In this document: one piece after another, positions 26,075 through 37,938 of the stretch
How the letters are laid out: each line of letters starts with the position of its first letter
Numbering within the stretch: position 1 is the stretch's first letter
Assembly: GCF_002355415.1 (NCBI RefSeq)
Contig: NZ_AP014936.1
Coordinates: 3,695,501 to 3,759,500, forward strand
Direction: 5' to 3'
DNA from: Sulfurifustis variabilis
Lineage (GTDB): Bacteria; Pseudomonadota; Gammaproteobacteria; Acidiferrobacterales; Sulfurifustaceae
Length of the DNA: 64,000 nt
Made by a program: the position numbers and the translations under genes
The notes under the pieces: model-generated
Databases searched by the model: none
Seen by the model: only the letters and a program-made list of their open reading frames with translations
Told to the model about the DNA's origin: nothing

Positions 26075-27027
26075 GGCGACGAGGCGCGGCGCTCGCGCTG
26101 CTCCTCGCCGCCGTATCCGCCGCACACGGGCAGACCGCGCCCGACGCCTGCGGTGCCGCGGATCCCCAGGTGCAGGTGCTCGGCTCCGGCGGACCCGACC
26201 TCGTTCCCGGGCGCGCGGCGAGCGGGTACCTCGTGTGGATCGGCGGCAAGGCCCGTATCCTCGTCGACGCGGGTGGCGGCACGGCGTTGCGCCTGGCCGA
26301 GAGCGGCGCGGACGTGCGCGATCTCGACGTGGTGCTGCTCACGCACCTGCACGCCGACCACACCGCGGACCTCGCTTCGCTCATCCAGGCGTCCGTCCTG
26401 CGGAGGCGCGGCCGCCCGCTCCCGGTCTACGGACCGCGCGGCAACCGCTTCGCGTCGTCCACCGTCGCGTACGTGCGTGCGCTCCTCGACGGCACGCGGG
26501 GCGCCTACCGCGATCTGGGCGACGTGCTGCGGCCGCTCGCGAACCAGGATTTCAAGATCGAGCCGCACGACGTTCGGGAACGCAACCGCAAGATACGGGC
26601 TCGACGCGAGGAGGAGGACGGCGCGATCGAGGTCTTCAGCAAGGCGACCTTCCGCGCGGAAGCCCTGCCCGTGATCCACGGCGTTTATCCGGCGCTCGCC
26701 TGGCGTATCCGGATCGGGCAGACGACGCTGGTGTTCACGGGCGATGCCAACGGCGAGGGCGGCGGGCTCGAAGACTTCGCGCGCGGCGCGGATCTGCTCG
26801 TCGCGCACCACGGTATCCCGGAAGGGGTCGCCGGCGTCGAACGCTATCTGCACATGCCGCCGTCGGTGATCGGACGCATCGCCGGACGCGCCGGGGCGAA
26901 GCGACTCGTGCTTTCCCACCGGACCAAGGCCACCCTCGGGCGCGAGACGGAGAGCCTCGAAACGATCCGCGCGGCCTACTCGGGCCCCGCGCTCTTCGCC
27001 GACGACCTCGCCTGCTTTTCCCCCTGA
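26071..27027 (+). CDS. Exported MBL-fold metallo-hydrolase
   Basis: A 318-residue protein from GTG 26071, coupled by GTGA to rof. A signal peptide (RRRGAALALLLAAVSAAHG) precedes an MBL domain: LGSGGPDLVPGRAASGYLV, zinc motif THLHADHTADL, VIHGVYPALAWRI, FTGDAN, HHGIPEG and SHRT. It looks like RNase Z-type/arylsulfatase-like MBL proteins, but the export signal argues for a periplasmic substrate, which I cannot name. Its 3' end overlaps the convergent GGDEF/EAL gene by 52 bases. Confidence 0.82.
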   Translation: MRRRGAALALLLAAVSAAHGQTAPDACGAADPQVQVLGSGGPDLVPGRAASGYLVWIGGKARILVDAGGGTALRLAESGADVRDLDVVLLTHLHADHTADLASLIQASVLRRRGRPLPVYGPRGNRFASSTVAYVRALLDGTRGAYRDLGDVLRPLANQDFKIEPHDVRERNRKIRARREEEDGAIEVFSKATFRAEALPVIHGVYPALAWRIRIGQTTLVFTGDANGEGGGLEDFARGADLLVAHHGIPEGVAGVERYLHMPPSVIGRIAGRAGAKRLVLSHRTKATLGRETESLETIRAAYSGPALFADDLACFSP

Positions 27028-29573
27028 ACGTCGTCCTCGACCGCGGGGAGCTCCTGCGGCGAGGCGATGTAATGGCCCTGCGCGTAATCCACGCCGACGC
27101 CCTTCAGCAGACCGAGTATCTCGCGCGACTCCACGAACTCCGCCACCGTGCGCTTGCCGAACGAGTGCGCGATGTCGTTGATCGAGCCCACGATCGCGCG
27201 GTCGATGGGATCGCCGGACATGCCGCGCACGAACTGCCCGTCGATCTTCACGAAGTCCACGGGCAGATGCTTCAGGTGGTTGAACGAGCTGAAGCCGGTG
27301 CCGAAATCGTCCAGCGCGAACCGGCAGCCCAGGTCGCGCAGCTCGTTGATCAGCCGCTTGGCCGCCTCCACGTTCGCGATGGCGCTCGTTTCGGTGATTT
27401 CGAAAATCAGCGTCCGGGCATCCAGCGGGTACCGGTCGAGCAGCCGCTTCAGATGCGGCACCAGTGCCTCGGCGTCCAGCGTCTGGCCCGAGAGGTTGAT
27501 GGTGAAGGTCGCCCGCCGGCCTGCGGCGTGGAGCCGGGCCAGGTACCGGAGCGCGTGGTCCACCACCCAGAGATCGATCTGGGGCATCAGGCCGAAGCGC
27601 TCCGCGGTGGGGAGGAAGGCGTTGGGCGAAATCAGCTCGCCGCGCCGGTCGCTGAAGCGGAGCAGGACCTCGAAGTGCCGCGCGCCGCCGGAGAGCGCGT
27701 CGGCGAGGACTCCGGATTCGACCGGCAACCCCTCCAGCACCAGACCCTCGAGCGGCACGATGGGCTGAAAGTGCAGCCGGAACCCGTCCTCCTTGAGCGC
27801 CTCCTGGAGCCGCACCGACCATCCGAGCTCGAGGTGCATCGCCACTCGCTCGTCGCTTTCCGGCCGGTAGAGATGCGTCTGGTTGCGCCCCCGGCTCTTC
27901 GCGATGTGGCAGGCGATGTCCGCGTTGGACAGCACCTCGCCCGGCGAGTGCGTTTGCCGGTCGATCAGCGCGACCCCGATGCTGCCGTTCACCTTGTAGT
28001 TGCGATCGCCGTAGCTGAACGTAAGCTCCTCCAGGATTTCGCGGAACCCCTCCGCGGCGGCGACGACCCGGGTCTCGTCGACGTTGCGCAGGATAATGGC
28101 GAATTCGTCGCCGCCCAGGCGCGCGAGCACGTCGGACTCCCGCAGGCGTGCCTTCAGCTGCGTCGCGATCTCGCACAGCAGCCGGTCGCCCGCCGCGTGG
28201 CCGGCGGTATCGTTGATGTACTTGAAGCGATCGAGGTCGATGTAGAGCAGCGCCGCGCGCTCACGGCTGCGTTTCAGCCGCAGCACTTCCGCCTCGAGCA
28301 CGCGTTCGAAGTGGTTGCGGTTGTGGAGCTTGGTGAGCGCGTCGTGGTTGGCCTGCCACATGAGCTCGCGCTCGAGCTGCTTGCGTTCCGAGACGTCGCG
28401 GAACGCGACCACCGAACCCTCGAGGCGGTCTTCGACCCGCAACGGATACACGGTGCATTCGACCGGGACCGGCTCCCCGGAGCGGTGCCAGAATACGGTC
28501 TCCCAGCCTTTCAGCTCGTCGCCCGCACCGTACGCCTGCTGCAGGAAGCAGGTCTCCGGCGGATTGGGCCGGCCGTCCTCCGTCGCGTTATGGAACAGCT
28601 TGTGCGCCGAGCGCCCGATCAGCGAGTCCGCCTCCTCGTAGCCCAGGATGCGCCGGGCCGCCGGGTTGATGAACGTCACCTGTCCCGCGCTGTTCACGCC
28701 ATACACGCCCTCGCCGACCGAGCCCAGTATGCCGGCCAGCCGCTGGTGCTCGGCCTCGATCGACTTCTTCGCGCGGATCGCGCGGCTCATCGCCGCGATG
28801 CGCGTAAGGAACAGCTCGTCCGCCTCGTTCTTGAACATGCACTCGATCGCGCCCGCGTCGAGTGAGCCCCGAATGACCTCTTCGTCGTAGGTGCCGGTGA
28901 TGATGGCGGTCGTGATCCCCGCGGTCGCCGGGTCGTCGCGCAGGCGCCGGCACAGCGCGTCGCCGTTCTCGCTCGGCATGTGGTAGTCCACGATCGCGAT
29001 GTCGAACGGGCGCGAATGCGCGAGCTCGAACGCCTCGGCCGCGTGTGCGGCCGTCTCGACGATGTAGCCGTGACGCCCGAGCAGCCGCTTGAACGAACTG
29101 CGCACGGTGCGCGAATCGTCGACGAAGAGCACGCGGATGTCGCCGGCGGCCGGCCTTTCCGGAGGTAGCCGCTCCGGCGGCGCCAGCAGGCGGCGCAGGG
29201 TCGGCAGGGCTTCGGCGTAGTCGTCCCAGAGGAGCAGCGCCGCGCGCGGCCGGCGCGCGACCCAGTCGAAGACGTCGGGCGTGGCGGCCGCGGCCAGGAG
29301 GACGACCGCGGTGCCGAGATGCTCGGGCTGACGCAGGGCCGAAAGCAGCTCTTCCGAGTGTACGGTGGAATGGGCGGGGACCCCGAGCAGGACCGCCTCC
29401 GGCGCAGCGCCGCCGGCCGGTTCCTTGAGCTCCGCGAGGCCCGCGTCGAAGGTTTCGGTGACGCTCAGCCGCAATCCGCCTGCCGCGAGCAGGCGCGCGA
29501 GCGCGCGCCGCAGGGTGGCCGACGGCTCAACGACCAGCACGCGCGGTGGGCTTCCAAGCGGTTGTTTTTCCAA
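26976..29573 (-). CDS. Multidomain diguanylate cyclase/phosphodiesterase (REC-REC-PAS-GGDEF-EAL)
   Basis: An 865-residue cytosolic regulator of cyclic di-GMP. A receiver-like domain at about 10-128 lacks a clear acidic pocket and may be degenerate. A true receiver at about 145-270 has VLFVDDSRTVRSS and the phospho-Asp in IAIVDYHMPSENG. PAS spans about 280-400. GGDEF at about 405-575 has an intact LGGDEFAI motif. EAL at about 590-845 reads FEVLLRF instead of EAL, with the second motif DDFGTGFSSF intact. Both activities are possible. It is convergent with the metallo-hydrolase gene. Confidence 0.92.
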   Translation of the reverse strand: MEKQPLGSPPRVLVVEPSATLRRALARLLAAGGLRLSVTETFDAGLAELKEPAGGAAPEAVLLGVPAHSTVHSEELLSALRQPEHLGTAVVLLAAAATPDVFDWVARRPRAALLLWDDYAEALPTLRRLLAPPERLPPERPAAGDIRVLFVDDSRTVRSSFKRLLGRHGYIVETAAHAAEAFELAHSRPFDIAIVDYHMPSENGDALCRRLRDDPATAGITTAIITGTYDEEVIRGSLDAGAIECMFKNEADELFLTRIAAMSRAIRAKKSIEAEHQRLAGILGSVGEGVYGVNSAGQVTFINPAARRILGYEEADSLIGRSAHKLFHNATEDGRPNPPETCFLQQAYGAGDELKGWETVFWHRSGEPVPVECTVYPLRVEDRLEGSVVAFRDVSERKQLERELMWQANHDALTKLHNRNHFERVLEAEVLRLKRSRERAALLYIDLDRFKYINDTAGHAAGDRLLCEIATQLKARLRESDVLARLGGDEFAIILRNVDETRVVAAAEGFREILEELTFSYGDRNYKVNGSIGVALIDRQTHSPGEVLSNADIACHIAKSRGRNQTHLYRPESDERVAMHLELGWSVRLQEALKEDGFRLHFQPIVPLEGLVLEGLPVESGVLADALSGGARHFEVLLRFSDRRGELISPNAFLPTAERFGLMPQIDLWVVDHALRYLARLHAAGRRATFTINLSGQTLDAEALVPHLKRLLDRYPLDARTLIFEITETSAIANVEAAKRLINELRDLGCRFALDDFGTGFSSFNHLKHLPVDFVKIDGQFVRGMSGDPIDRAIVGSINDIAHSFGKRTVAEFVESREILGLLKGVGVDYAQGHYIASPQELPAVEDDVQGEKQARSSAKSAGPE

Positions 29574-29658
29574 GCGGTTCCCTTACCCCACCCCAAGGCG
29601 CGGGGGACCCATTCTTTTTGCATTTTGCGTGCCACGGACGGCCCGACGGCCGGCGGGC

Positions 29659-30477
29659 TCAGGCCAGCCGCCAGGCGAGCTTCATCTGGTGCAGGATGGT
29701 GGTCGCGATTTCCTCGACGGACATGGTGGTGGTGTCGATATACGGAATGCCTTCCCGCCGATAAAGCGCCTCCGCCTGCGCGATCTCGTACTGGCAACGA
29801 CGCAGCGAAGCGTAGGGGCTGTCGGCCTTGCGCTCGGAGCGCACGTGATGCAGCCGTTGGGGCGAGATCGTGAGGCCGTAGAGCAGATGACGGTGACCGA
29901 CGAGCGCGCTCGGCAGCCGCAGGTCCTCGAGGTCCTCTTCCGTCAGCGGGTAGTTGGCGGCGTAGACGCCGAAGGTGAGCGCCAGATAGAGGCACGACGG
30001 CGTCTTTCCGGATCGTGAAACGCCGAGAATGATCACGTCCGCCCGGTTGTAATCCTGGGTATGCAGGCCATCGTCCGTAATGAGCGCGTAGTTAACGGCG
30101 TCCATCCGCAGGTTATATTTCGACTGGTCGAGCGACTCGCGCGCGCGGCCGATCGTGTGCGAGGATTTCTGATCGAGCGCGCCCTCGAGGGGCACGATGA
30201 AGGTATCGACGAGATCGAAGAACACGCCGTCGGCCGTCGCCAGCGCGCGCCGCATGTCCTCGTCGATGAGCGTGCTGAACACGATCGGCGGCCTCCCCTT
30301 CTCGCGGGCGAGGCGGGTGATCTCCTCGCCCACCTCGCGGGCTTTTTCGAGCGAGTTGACGAAGCGCCGGGTGTGCTTGACGAACTTGATGCCGTTGAAC
30401 TGCGTGAGGAGCGAGAGACCCAGCGTCTCGGCGGTGATGCCGGTTCGGTCCGACACGAAGAAGACGTCGCGCTCCAT
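29659..30477 (-). CDS. ppsR: PEP synthase regulatory kinase/pyrophosphorylase (PSRP)
   Basis: A 272-residue protein from ATG 30477: [21 protein letters not shown]-loop [15 protein letters not shown] (about 150-165) and [12 protein letters not shown]. It matches the DUF299 family that inactivates PEP synthase by phosphorylating a Thr (using ADP) and reactivates it by phosphate-dependent pyrophosphate release. Placement opposite ppsA, only 39 bases from its start, supports this assignment. The short shared intergenic region must hold both promoters. Confidence 0.95.
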   Translation of the reverse strand: MERDVFFVSDRTGITAETLGLSLLTQFNGIKFVKHTRRFVNSLEKAREVGEEITRLAREKGRPPIVFSTLIDEDMRRALATADGVFFDLVDTFIVPLEGALDQKSSHTIGRARESLDQSKYNLRMDAVNYALITDDGLHTQDYNRADVIILGVSRSGKTPSCLYLALTFGVYAANYPLTEEDLEDLRLPSALVGHRHLLYGLTISPQRLHHVRSERKADSPYASLRRCQYEIAQAEALYRREGIPYIDTTTMSVEEIATTILHQMKLAWRLA

Positions 30478-30516
30478 ATATCGTATTGTGCCAGACGCGG
30501 CCGAGGAGGAGGTGAA

Positions 30517-32894
<2,378 letters not shown>

Positions 32895-32895
<1 letters not shown>

Positions 32896-33137
32896 TGGCG
32901 CGGCTCCTGCATTTCGCCGGGCTCGTCGATACGCTCGGGCGTGCCTCCGGAGACGTCGGCCTGCCCGCCGAGGTGGGGAGCGTGCGCGATCTGCTCGCCT
33001 GGCTGCGCCGCCGGGGCGGCGCGTGGGAAGCGGTGCTCGCGGACGAGGCGGTGCGGGCGACCGTGAACAAGCAGTTCGCGGCGCCCGAGCACCCGGTGCG
33101 CGATCGCGACGAAATCGCGCTCGTCCCCACGCGCTGA
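32895..33137 (+). CDS. MoaD/ThiS-family protein lacking the C-terminal Gly-Gly
   Basis: An 80-residue ubiquitin-like protein: LLHFAGLVDTLGRASGDVGLPAEVGSVRDLLAWLRRRGGAWEA, ending DEIALVPTR. Real MoaD proteins end in Gly-Gly, which is needed for adenylation and thiocarboxylation. Here the stop comes about 4-6 residues earlier, so it should not work as a sulfur carrier. It is tightly packed (1-base overlaps) between ppsA and a DUF6231 gene, and no other molybdopterin gene is in the window. Confidence 0.75.
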
Positions 33138-33622
33138 TGGACGTGCCCTACCGCGAAACGGTCCTCCGCCGGCTCGCCGAGCGCCATCCGGCGTCCATCC
33201 TCAATATCGGCCCTCTGGGCGAAGCGCTGTTTCGCGGCTACCTCGATGCCCGTCCGCAGACGGGGTACCTCAGCCTCCGGCCGCGCGAGGCGCACGCCCG
33301 GCTGTCCGCTCTCCCGCGGTTCGCCCTGGCGTTCGTCGCGGGCGCTTTCGAAACCCTCGGCCCGCAGGACGCGACGCGCTTGCTCGCGCGGCTGCGCGAC
33401 GTGCAGGCCGCGCACCTGCTCCTCGCCGTCGATTCCGGTTCCGAAAGCGAAACCCGGCGCGAGGCAAACGATCTGATCGCGCTCGGCCTGCAGTTGATCG
33501 AGGAGCACCCGGAAGGCGTCGCGCTCTACGAGTTCGACATCGCGCGCTACAAGCTCACGCCCGACTGGCTCAACAGCGAACACTGGGCGCATCCCGAACT
33601 CTTCGACAAATTCCGCTGGTAA
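33137..33622 (+). CDS. DUF6231-like conserved hypothetical protein
   Basis: A 161-residue protein (MDVPYRETVLRRLAERHPASIL, GYLDARPQTGYLSL, FVAGAFETLGPQDATRLLARLRD, LLLAVDSGSES, FDIARYKLTPDWLNSEHWAHPELFDKFRW). The pattern is like short gammaproteobacterial proteins found downstream of ppsA-type or molybdopterin genes. The DUF number is from memory and less certain than the gene itself. Role unknown. Confidence 0.6.
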   Translation: MDVPYRETVLRRLAERHPASILNIGPLGEALFRGYLDARPQTGYLSLRPREAHARLSALPRFALAFVAGAFETLGPQDATRLLARLRDVQAAHLLLAVDSGSESETRREANDLIALGLQLIEEHPEGVALYEFDIARYKLTPDWLNSEHWAHPELFDKFRW

Positions 33623-33651
33623 GTGCGCGTGACGTCGACGCTTCCTCGCGT

Positions 33652-33668
33652 GTGACGTTTTGCGTCAC
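33652..33668. promoter_or_regulatory. Perfect dyad GTGACG-N5-CGTCAC upstream of the SirB1-like gene
   Basis: Inverted repeat with 6-bp arms separated by 5 bases, plus a further GTGACG half-site at 33629. It precedes a TATATT -10 element (33708-33713) whose -35 region is poor, as in activator-dependent promoters. Regulator unknown. Confidence 0.4.
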
Positions 33669-33724
33669 CGACGCGACGCATCGCCGGGACGATCGCGAAA
33701 GCTTTGCTATATTTAAGCGTAACG

Positions 33725-34588
33725 ATGCAACCCGTCAGCGACCTCATGCACACCGCGCGCGCCGACCGCCTGAAGGCGCTGCTCGACCGGCCCGAAGACG
33801 AGATCGATCTCGCCGAGGCGGCGCTGTTGGTCGCCACCGACGAGTACCCCGCGCTGGACATCGAGGCCTATCTTCGCCGGCTGGACGAGCTGGCCGAGGG
33901 CGTGCGCCGCCGCCTGCAGCCGGAGGCCGACTTCGAAACGACCGTGGTCGCGCTCAACGAGTTCCTGTTCGACGAGCAGGGATTCTGCGGGAACACCGAG
34001 GACTACTACGACCCGCGCAACAGCTTTCTCAACGAGGTGCTCGACCGGCGGCGCGGCATCCCGGTGACGCTTGCGATCCTCTATATCGAAATCGGCCGCC
34101 GGCTCGGGCTCGCGCTCGAGGGGGTGACCTTCCCCGGGCACTTTCTCGTCAAGACCGCGACCGCCGAGGGCGAAGTCGTCCTCGACCCCTTCTCGGGCGG
34201 AATGCCGGTGAGCGAGGAGGACCTGCGCGAGCGCCTGCAGGCGCGCTTCCCCGAGCACGACGCGCCGCTGGGCGCGCTCGCCCGGCTCCTTGCGGCCGCC
34301 GACAAGAAGCAGATCCTGCTGCGCATGCTGCGTAACCTCAAGGCGATCTACCTGCATCGCGAGCAGCACGACAAGGCATTGGGCGTGCTGAACCGGATGC
34401 TGTCCATCGATCCGGTGCTGCCCGAGGAGCTGCGCGAGCGGGGCGAGGTGTACATGCGGCTCGAATGCTTCCGCGCCGCGCTCCAGGATTTCCGCCGGTA
34501 CCTCGACCTGAATCCCGCCGCCGCCGAGGCCGCGCTGCTGCACCGGCGCATCTCGGACCTCGAGCGCCTAGCCGCCCGCCTCAACTGA
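33725..34588 (+). CDS. SirB1-like transglutaminase-fold protein with TPR repeats
   Basis: A 287-residue protein from ATG 33725; the TTG 7 codons upstream has no ribosome site either. Blocks PRNSFLNEVLDRRRGIPVTLAILYIEIGRRLGL and GHFLVK match the SirB1/transglutaminase-like family, followed by TPR-like helices (LLRMLRNLKAIYLHREQHDKALGVLNRML). The family's role is unproven. With a -10 at 33708 the transcript would start only a few bases before the ATG, so it may be near-leaderless. Confidence 0.82.
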   Translation: MQPVSDLMHTARADRLKALLDRPEDEIDLAEAALLVATDEYPALDIEAYLRRLDELAEGVRRRLQPEADFETTVVALNEFLFDEQGFCGNTEDYYDPRNSFLNEVLDRRRGIPVTLAILYIEIGRRLGLALEGVTFPGHFLVKTATAEGEVVLDPFSGGMPVSEEDLRERLQARFPEHDAPLGALARLLAAADKKQILLRMLRNLKAIYLHREQHDKALGVLNRMLSIDPVLPEELRERGEVYMRLECFRAALQDFRRYLDLNPAAAEAALLHRRISDLERLAARLN

Positions 34589-34606
34589 TCCTTGCAGGGA
34601 CGCCCG

Positions 34607-34915
34607 ATGTCCGCAAAACCGGAGTCCGTCTCCGCGGCTCACGACGAGCCCTGGACCGTCTACATCCTCGAATGCCGGGACGGGTCGCTCTATACCGGCA
34701 TCACCAACGACATCGAACGGCGCGTGCACCAGCACAACGAGGGCACCGGCGCCCGCTACACCCGCAGCCGCCGTCCCGTACGGCTGCGCTACCAGGAGCT
34801 GTGCGAGGATCGCTCGGCCGCGCTCATCCGCGAATGCTCGCTGCGGCTGCTGTCGCGCAAGGAGAAAGAGGAACTCATCAGGAAGTACGAGGCCGCGGCG
34901 CACCGTGACGAGTGA
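34607..34915 (+). CDS. GIY-YIG nuclease-domain protein (UPF0213 type)
   Basis: A 102-residue protein from ATG 34607 (CAGGGA site). WTVYILECRDGSLYTGITNDIERRVHQH carries the GIY-YIG core (here VYI and YTGI) and NEGTGARYTRSRRPVRL follows. It is the common small single-domain family, possibly a DNA-processing nuclease, with no assigned cellular role. Confidence 0.88.
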   Translation: MSAKPESVSAAHDEPWTVYILECRDGSLYTGITNDIERRVHQHNEGTGARYTRSRRPVRLRYQELCEDRSAALIRECSLRLLSRKEKEELIRKYEAAAHRDE

Positions 34916-34963
34916 CGACGGTCGGGTCGTGCCTGGCCGCGACCGCGAGCCGTCCTCCGCTTT

Positions 34964-35650
34964 TCACCCCTTGATAAACCGCAACTCGTAAACGCGATGG
35001 CCCAGCCGCTGTCCGCGCCGCTCGTAGCGCGTGGGCGGGCGCGCGCATGGCTGCTGGCGGGCGGTATTGCCCTCCTCCGTCGCGAACCCGGACGCCGCGA
35101 GGAACGCCGAGCGGATGTGCTCCGCGTAGTCCTCCCAGTCCGTCGCCACGTGAACGTAGCCCCCGGGCGCGAGCTTGGCGTGCACGAGCGCAGCGAAGGC
35201 GGGCTGGATCAAGCGGCGTTTGTGGTGTCGCTTCTTCGGCCAGGGATCCGGGAAGAAAATGTGCACGGCGGCGAGCGAGCCGTCCGGCACGTCGCGGGCA
35301 AGCACCTCCCTGGCGTCCGCCACGACCACGCGCACGTTCGCGATGTCCCGCGCCTCGAGCTTGCGCAGGAGGCTCCCGACGCCCGGACGGTGAACCTCGA
35401 TGCCGAGGAAGTCGCGCTCGGGATGGCGCGCGGCGGATTCGGCGAGCGCATCGCCGTTGCCGAAACCGATCTCGCACACGACCGGAGCCCGCCGCCCGTA
35501 CACGGCGGCGAAGTCGAACGGCGAGCCGCCCGATTCGATCGCGAAACGCGGCAGCAGCGTCTCGAGCGCGCGCCGCTGTCCCGGCGTCATGCGCCCTTCG
35601 CGCCGGACGAAACTCCGAACCGTCCGCAGGAAAGGAGCGTCCGCCGACAT
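34964..35650 (-). CDS. trmB: tRNA (guanine-N7)-methyltransferase
   Basis: A 228-residue SAM-dependent enzyme modifying G46 of tRNA. Motifs: VCEIGFGNGDALAESA (SAM loop), FLGIEVHRPGVGSLL, IFFPDPWPKKRHHKRRL (family signature) and ATDWEDYAEHI. Full length for the family. It is convergent with the GIY-YIG gene and divergent from the YdcH-like gene. Confidence 0.96.
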   Translation of the reverse strand: MSADAPFLRTVRSFVRREGRMTPGQRRALETLLPRFAIESGGSPFDFAAVYGRRAPVVCEIGFGNGDALAESAARHPERDFLGIEVHRPGVGSLLRKLEARDIANVRVVVADAREVLARDVPDGSLAAVHIFFPDPWPKKRHHKRRLIQPAFAALVHAKLAPGGYVHVATDWEDYAEHIRSAFLAASGFATEEGNTARQQPCARPPTRYERRGQRLGHRVYELRFIKG

Positions 35651-35799
35651 CAGCGGTTCACGAATTCGGCGCGCATCGCGCCGGCCGGTTGTTGCCCCGC
35701 CACCTCTGGGATATCGTTGCGGGCACTATCCGATCCGCCGCGTTTCCTGCCGGCCCGTGCCGGCGCGAGACCGGCGTCCGAGCAGCGCAGGAGATCCAC

Positions 35800-36006
35800 A
35801 TGGGCGACCCGGGAAGCGAGTTTCTGCGCGAGAGACTGCTCGCCCTGCGCACGGAGCACCGCGATCTGGACGAAGTGATCGAGCGGCTGTCCCGAAGCCC
35901 GACCACCGACGAGCTGCTCCTGCGGCGCCTCAAGAAGCGCAAGCTGCAGCTCAAGGACTTCATCGCCAGGATCGAAAGCAAGCTCATCCCCGATCTCGAA
36001 GCCTGA
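35800..36006 (+). CDS. YdcH-family (DUF465) small coiled-coil protein
   Basis: A 68-residue protein from ATG 35800 (GCAGGAG site). It is made of two charged helices (LRERLLALRTEHRDLDEVIERLS and LLLRRLKKRKLQLKDFIARIESKL), typical of the DUF465/YdcH family. These are small cytosolic proteins of unknown function. It is convergent with thiG. Confidence 0.85.
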   Translation: MGDPGSEFLRERLLALRTEHRDLDEVIERLSRSPTTDELLLRRLKKRKLQLKDFIARIESKLIPDLEA

Positions 36007-36028
36007 GTTCGGGAACGCAGGGCGGGGG

Positions 36029-36844
36029 TCAGAAGGGCGTACCCCCGACGGGCGAGGACGGCGAGCCGTACTGCTTGCGCGGCATGCGCCCGGCGAGATA
36101 AGCCTCGCGCCCGGCCTCCACGCCTTTCTTCATGGCGGACGCCATCAGCACCGGGTTCCGAGCCAGCGCGATCGCCGTGTTCATGAGGACGCCGTCGCAA
36201 CCGAGCTCCATGGCGAGGGCGGCGTCGGAGGCCGTGCCGACGCCGGCATCGACCAGGATCGGCACCCGTGCGGCCTCGACGATGAAGCGGATGTTGTAGG
36301 GATTGCGGATACCGAGCCCCGAGCCGATGGGCGCGGCGAGCGGCATGACGGCGACGCAACCCATCTCCTCGAAGCGCTTGGCCACCACGGGGTCGTCGGT
36401 GGTGTAGACCATCACCTTGAACCCATCCTTAATAAGTGTGCGCGCCGCCTCCAGCGTTTGGGGGACGTCGGGGAACAGGGTCTTCTCGTCGCCCAGCACC
36501 TCGAGCTTCACCAGGTCGTGCCCGTCGAGCAGCTCGCGCGCGAGCCGGCAGGTGCGCACCGCGTCCTCGGCGGTGTAGCAGCCGGCGGTGTTCGGCAGAA
36601 TCGTGTACTTCGAGGGCGGCAGCACGTCGAGCAGGTTGGGTTCGGCGGGGTTCTGCCCGATGTTCGTCCGACGGATCGCGATCGTGACGATCTCGGCGCC
36701 GCTCGCCTCCACGGCGCGGCGGGTTTCGTCGAGGTCCCGGTACTTGCCGGTCCCGACCAGCAGGCGCGACCGGTAAACCCGGCCGGCGATGACCAGGGGA
36801 TCGGCGCTGTCGTTCCGGGGCAGATCATTGACGGCGCGGCTCAT
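36029..36844 (-). CDS. thiG: Thiazole synthase
   Basis: A 271-residue TIM-barrel enzyme joining deoxyxylulose phosphate, dehydroglycine and ThiS thiocarboxylate into the thiazole of thiamine. Visible: [38 protein letters not shown] (Schiff-base Lys), [18 protein letters not shown] and [18 protein letters not shown]. It overlaps thiS by 1 base (TGATG). Confidence 0.97.
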   Translation of the reverse strand: MSRAVNDLPRNDSADPLVIAGRVYRSRLLVGTGKYRDLDETRRAVEASGAEIVTIAIRRTNIGQNPAEPNLLDVLPPSKYTILPNTAGCYTAEDAVRTCRLARELLDGHDLVKLEVLGDEKTLFPDVPQTLEAARTLIKDGFKVMVYTTDDPVVAKRFEEMGCVAVMPLAAPIGSGLGIRNPYNIRFIVEAARVPILVDAGVGTASDAALAMELGCDGVLMNTAIALARNPVLMASAMKKGVEAGREAYLAGRMPRKQYGSPSSPVGGTPF

Positions 36845-37044
36845 CAGCCCCCTCCTATCGCGAACACGACCTCGACCCGGTCGGATTGCTTCAACGGATG
36901 GCGGCCGTGCTGGCTGCGCGGGACGATCTCCCGGTTCACCTCCACCGCGACCCGGCGCTGCGCGAGGCCCATGCTCTCGAGCAGGTCGGCGACGGTGAGC
37001 GAACCTTCGAAGCGGCGTGGTTCGCCGTTGACCAGGATTTCCAT
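36844..37044 (-). CDS. thiS: ThiS sulfur carrier protein
   Basis: A 66-residue ubiquitin-like protein from ATG 37044, where the family-type start [15 protein letters not shown] lies. [23 protein letters not shown] follows and it ends in Gly-Gly-Gly, which supplies the C-terminal Gly-Gly needed to accept sulfur. In contrast to the MoaD-like protein at 32895 it is complete. Confidence 0.93.
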   Translation of the reverse strand: MEILVNGEPRRFEGSLTVADLLESMGLAQRRVAVEVNREIVPRSQHGRHPLKQSDRVEVVFAIGGG

Positions 37045-37138
37045 CGGGAAGAGCGGGTGCAACTCGGAAGCGAAACTGGCTACACTATATGACATCGTGC
37101 TTTCGGGGCCAAGGCGGCCCCGGCGCGAAAGCGACGGC

Positions 37139-37177
37139 GCGGGTGTAGTTCAATGGTAGAACGAAAGCTTCCCAAGC
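37139..37177 (+). tRNA. tRNA-Gly(CCC) 5' exon (acceptor, D arm, anticodon)
   Basis: 39 bases: acceptor GCGGGTG, D arm GTTC...GAAC, anticodon stem AAAGC, loop TTCCCAA with anticodon CCC, then the first two bases (GC) of the 3' stem strand. A group II intron begins at 37178. Joined to 39768-39802 it gives a 74-base tRNA with all four stems paired. Confidence 0.88.
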
Positions 37178-37938
37178 GTGCGACACGAGTCGCGAAGGTA
37201 GCTGGCCTTTCTGCCACCTAGTTCTAAGAGCAGATAAGACAGCGCTGAAAAGCCCCGGTACATTACGTTGGGGCGCTGTGCGGCGAAGGCCGTACAAGTA
37301 ATTGTCGGATGGTGGCATCAACCACCTGCCCGACCCGGTGTTCAGCCACCGGTAGCCTAGGAGCAGTGTAGGACGGGCAACCGACTGTACTAAGCGCTCT
37401 GACAATGTAGCCACCCCATGGGGTACGCTGGACCCCGTGAGGGGCCTGGCGTGAACTCGGAAACGCGTCCGAGGAAGGCGCTAGGCTGAGTTGATGGATC
37501 AGCGTAAGCAAACCGCTAATAAACGTCGTTAAGCTTAATGGGCCATCGCGTTTGGTTTTAGGCCCTACCCAAAAGGGACGTGGTTGGATGTGCTGCTGCT
37601 TGGTCGGTACACGCTGACACCGAACCACCGGCGGAAAGGCGGGATCCACCCAATTCTGTTACTTGTGCGGAACGTGGTAAACCCGATGCGATGTCCAGCG
37701 ACATCGGACAAGGTTGCCCGCAAGGGTGACTGATGTCGCAGCGGGTAGAGGATCGCGGAAAAAGCGAAAGCTCTCCTGTAACGGGAGGGATAGAGGATGA
37801 AACGATCGCCTCGACCCGAAAGGGTGCTGACTTCCGCGTGGTGGCCTATCGCTTGATAGGTCTGCAACAACCTGCCCCTGAGGGACGGACTTCCACTCCC
37901 TCAGGGGAGAGGTGCGTCCATTCCCGATGGGAACCTGG

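Noticed and set aside
26235-28865. 876-codon plus-strand frame opposite the GGDEF/EAL gene
   Set aside because: Shadow of the minus-strand gene, whose domains are unambiguous.
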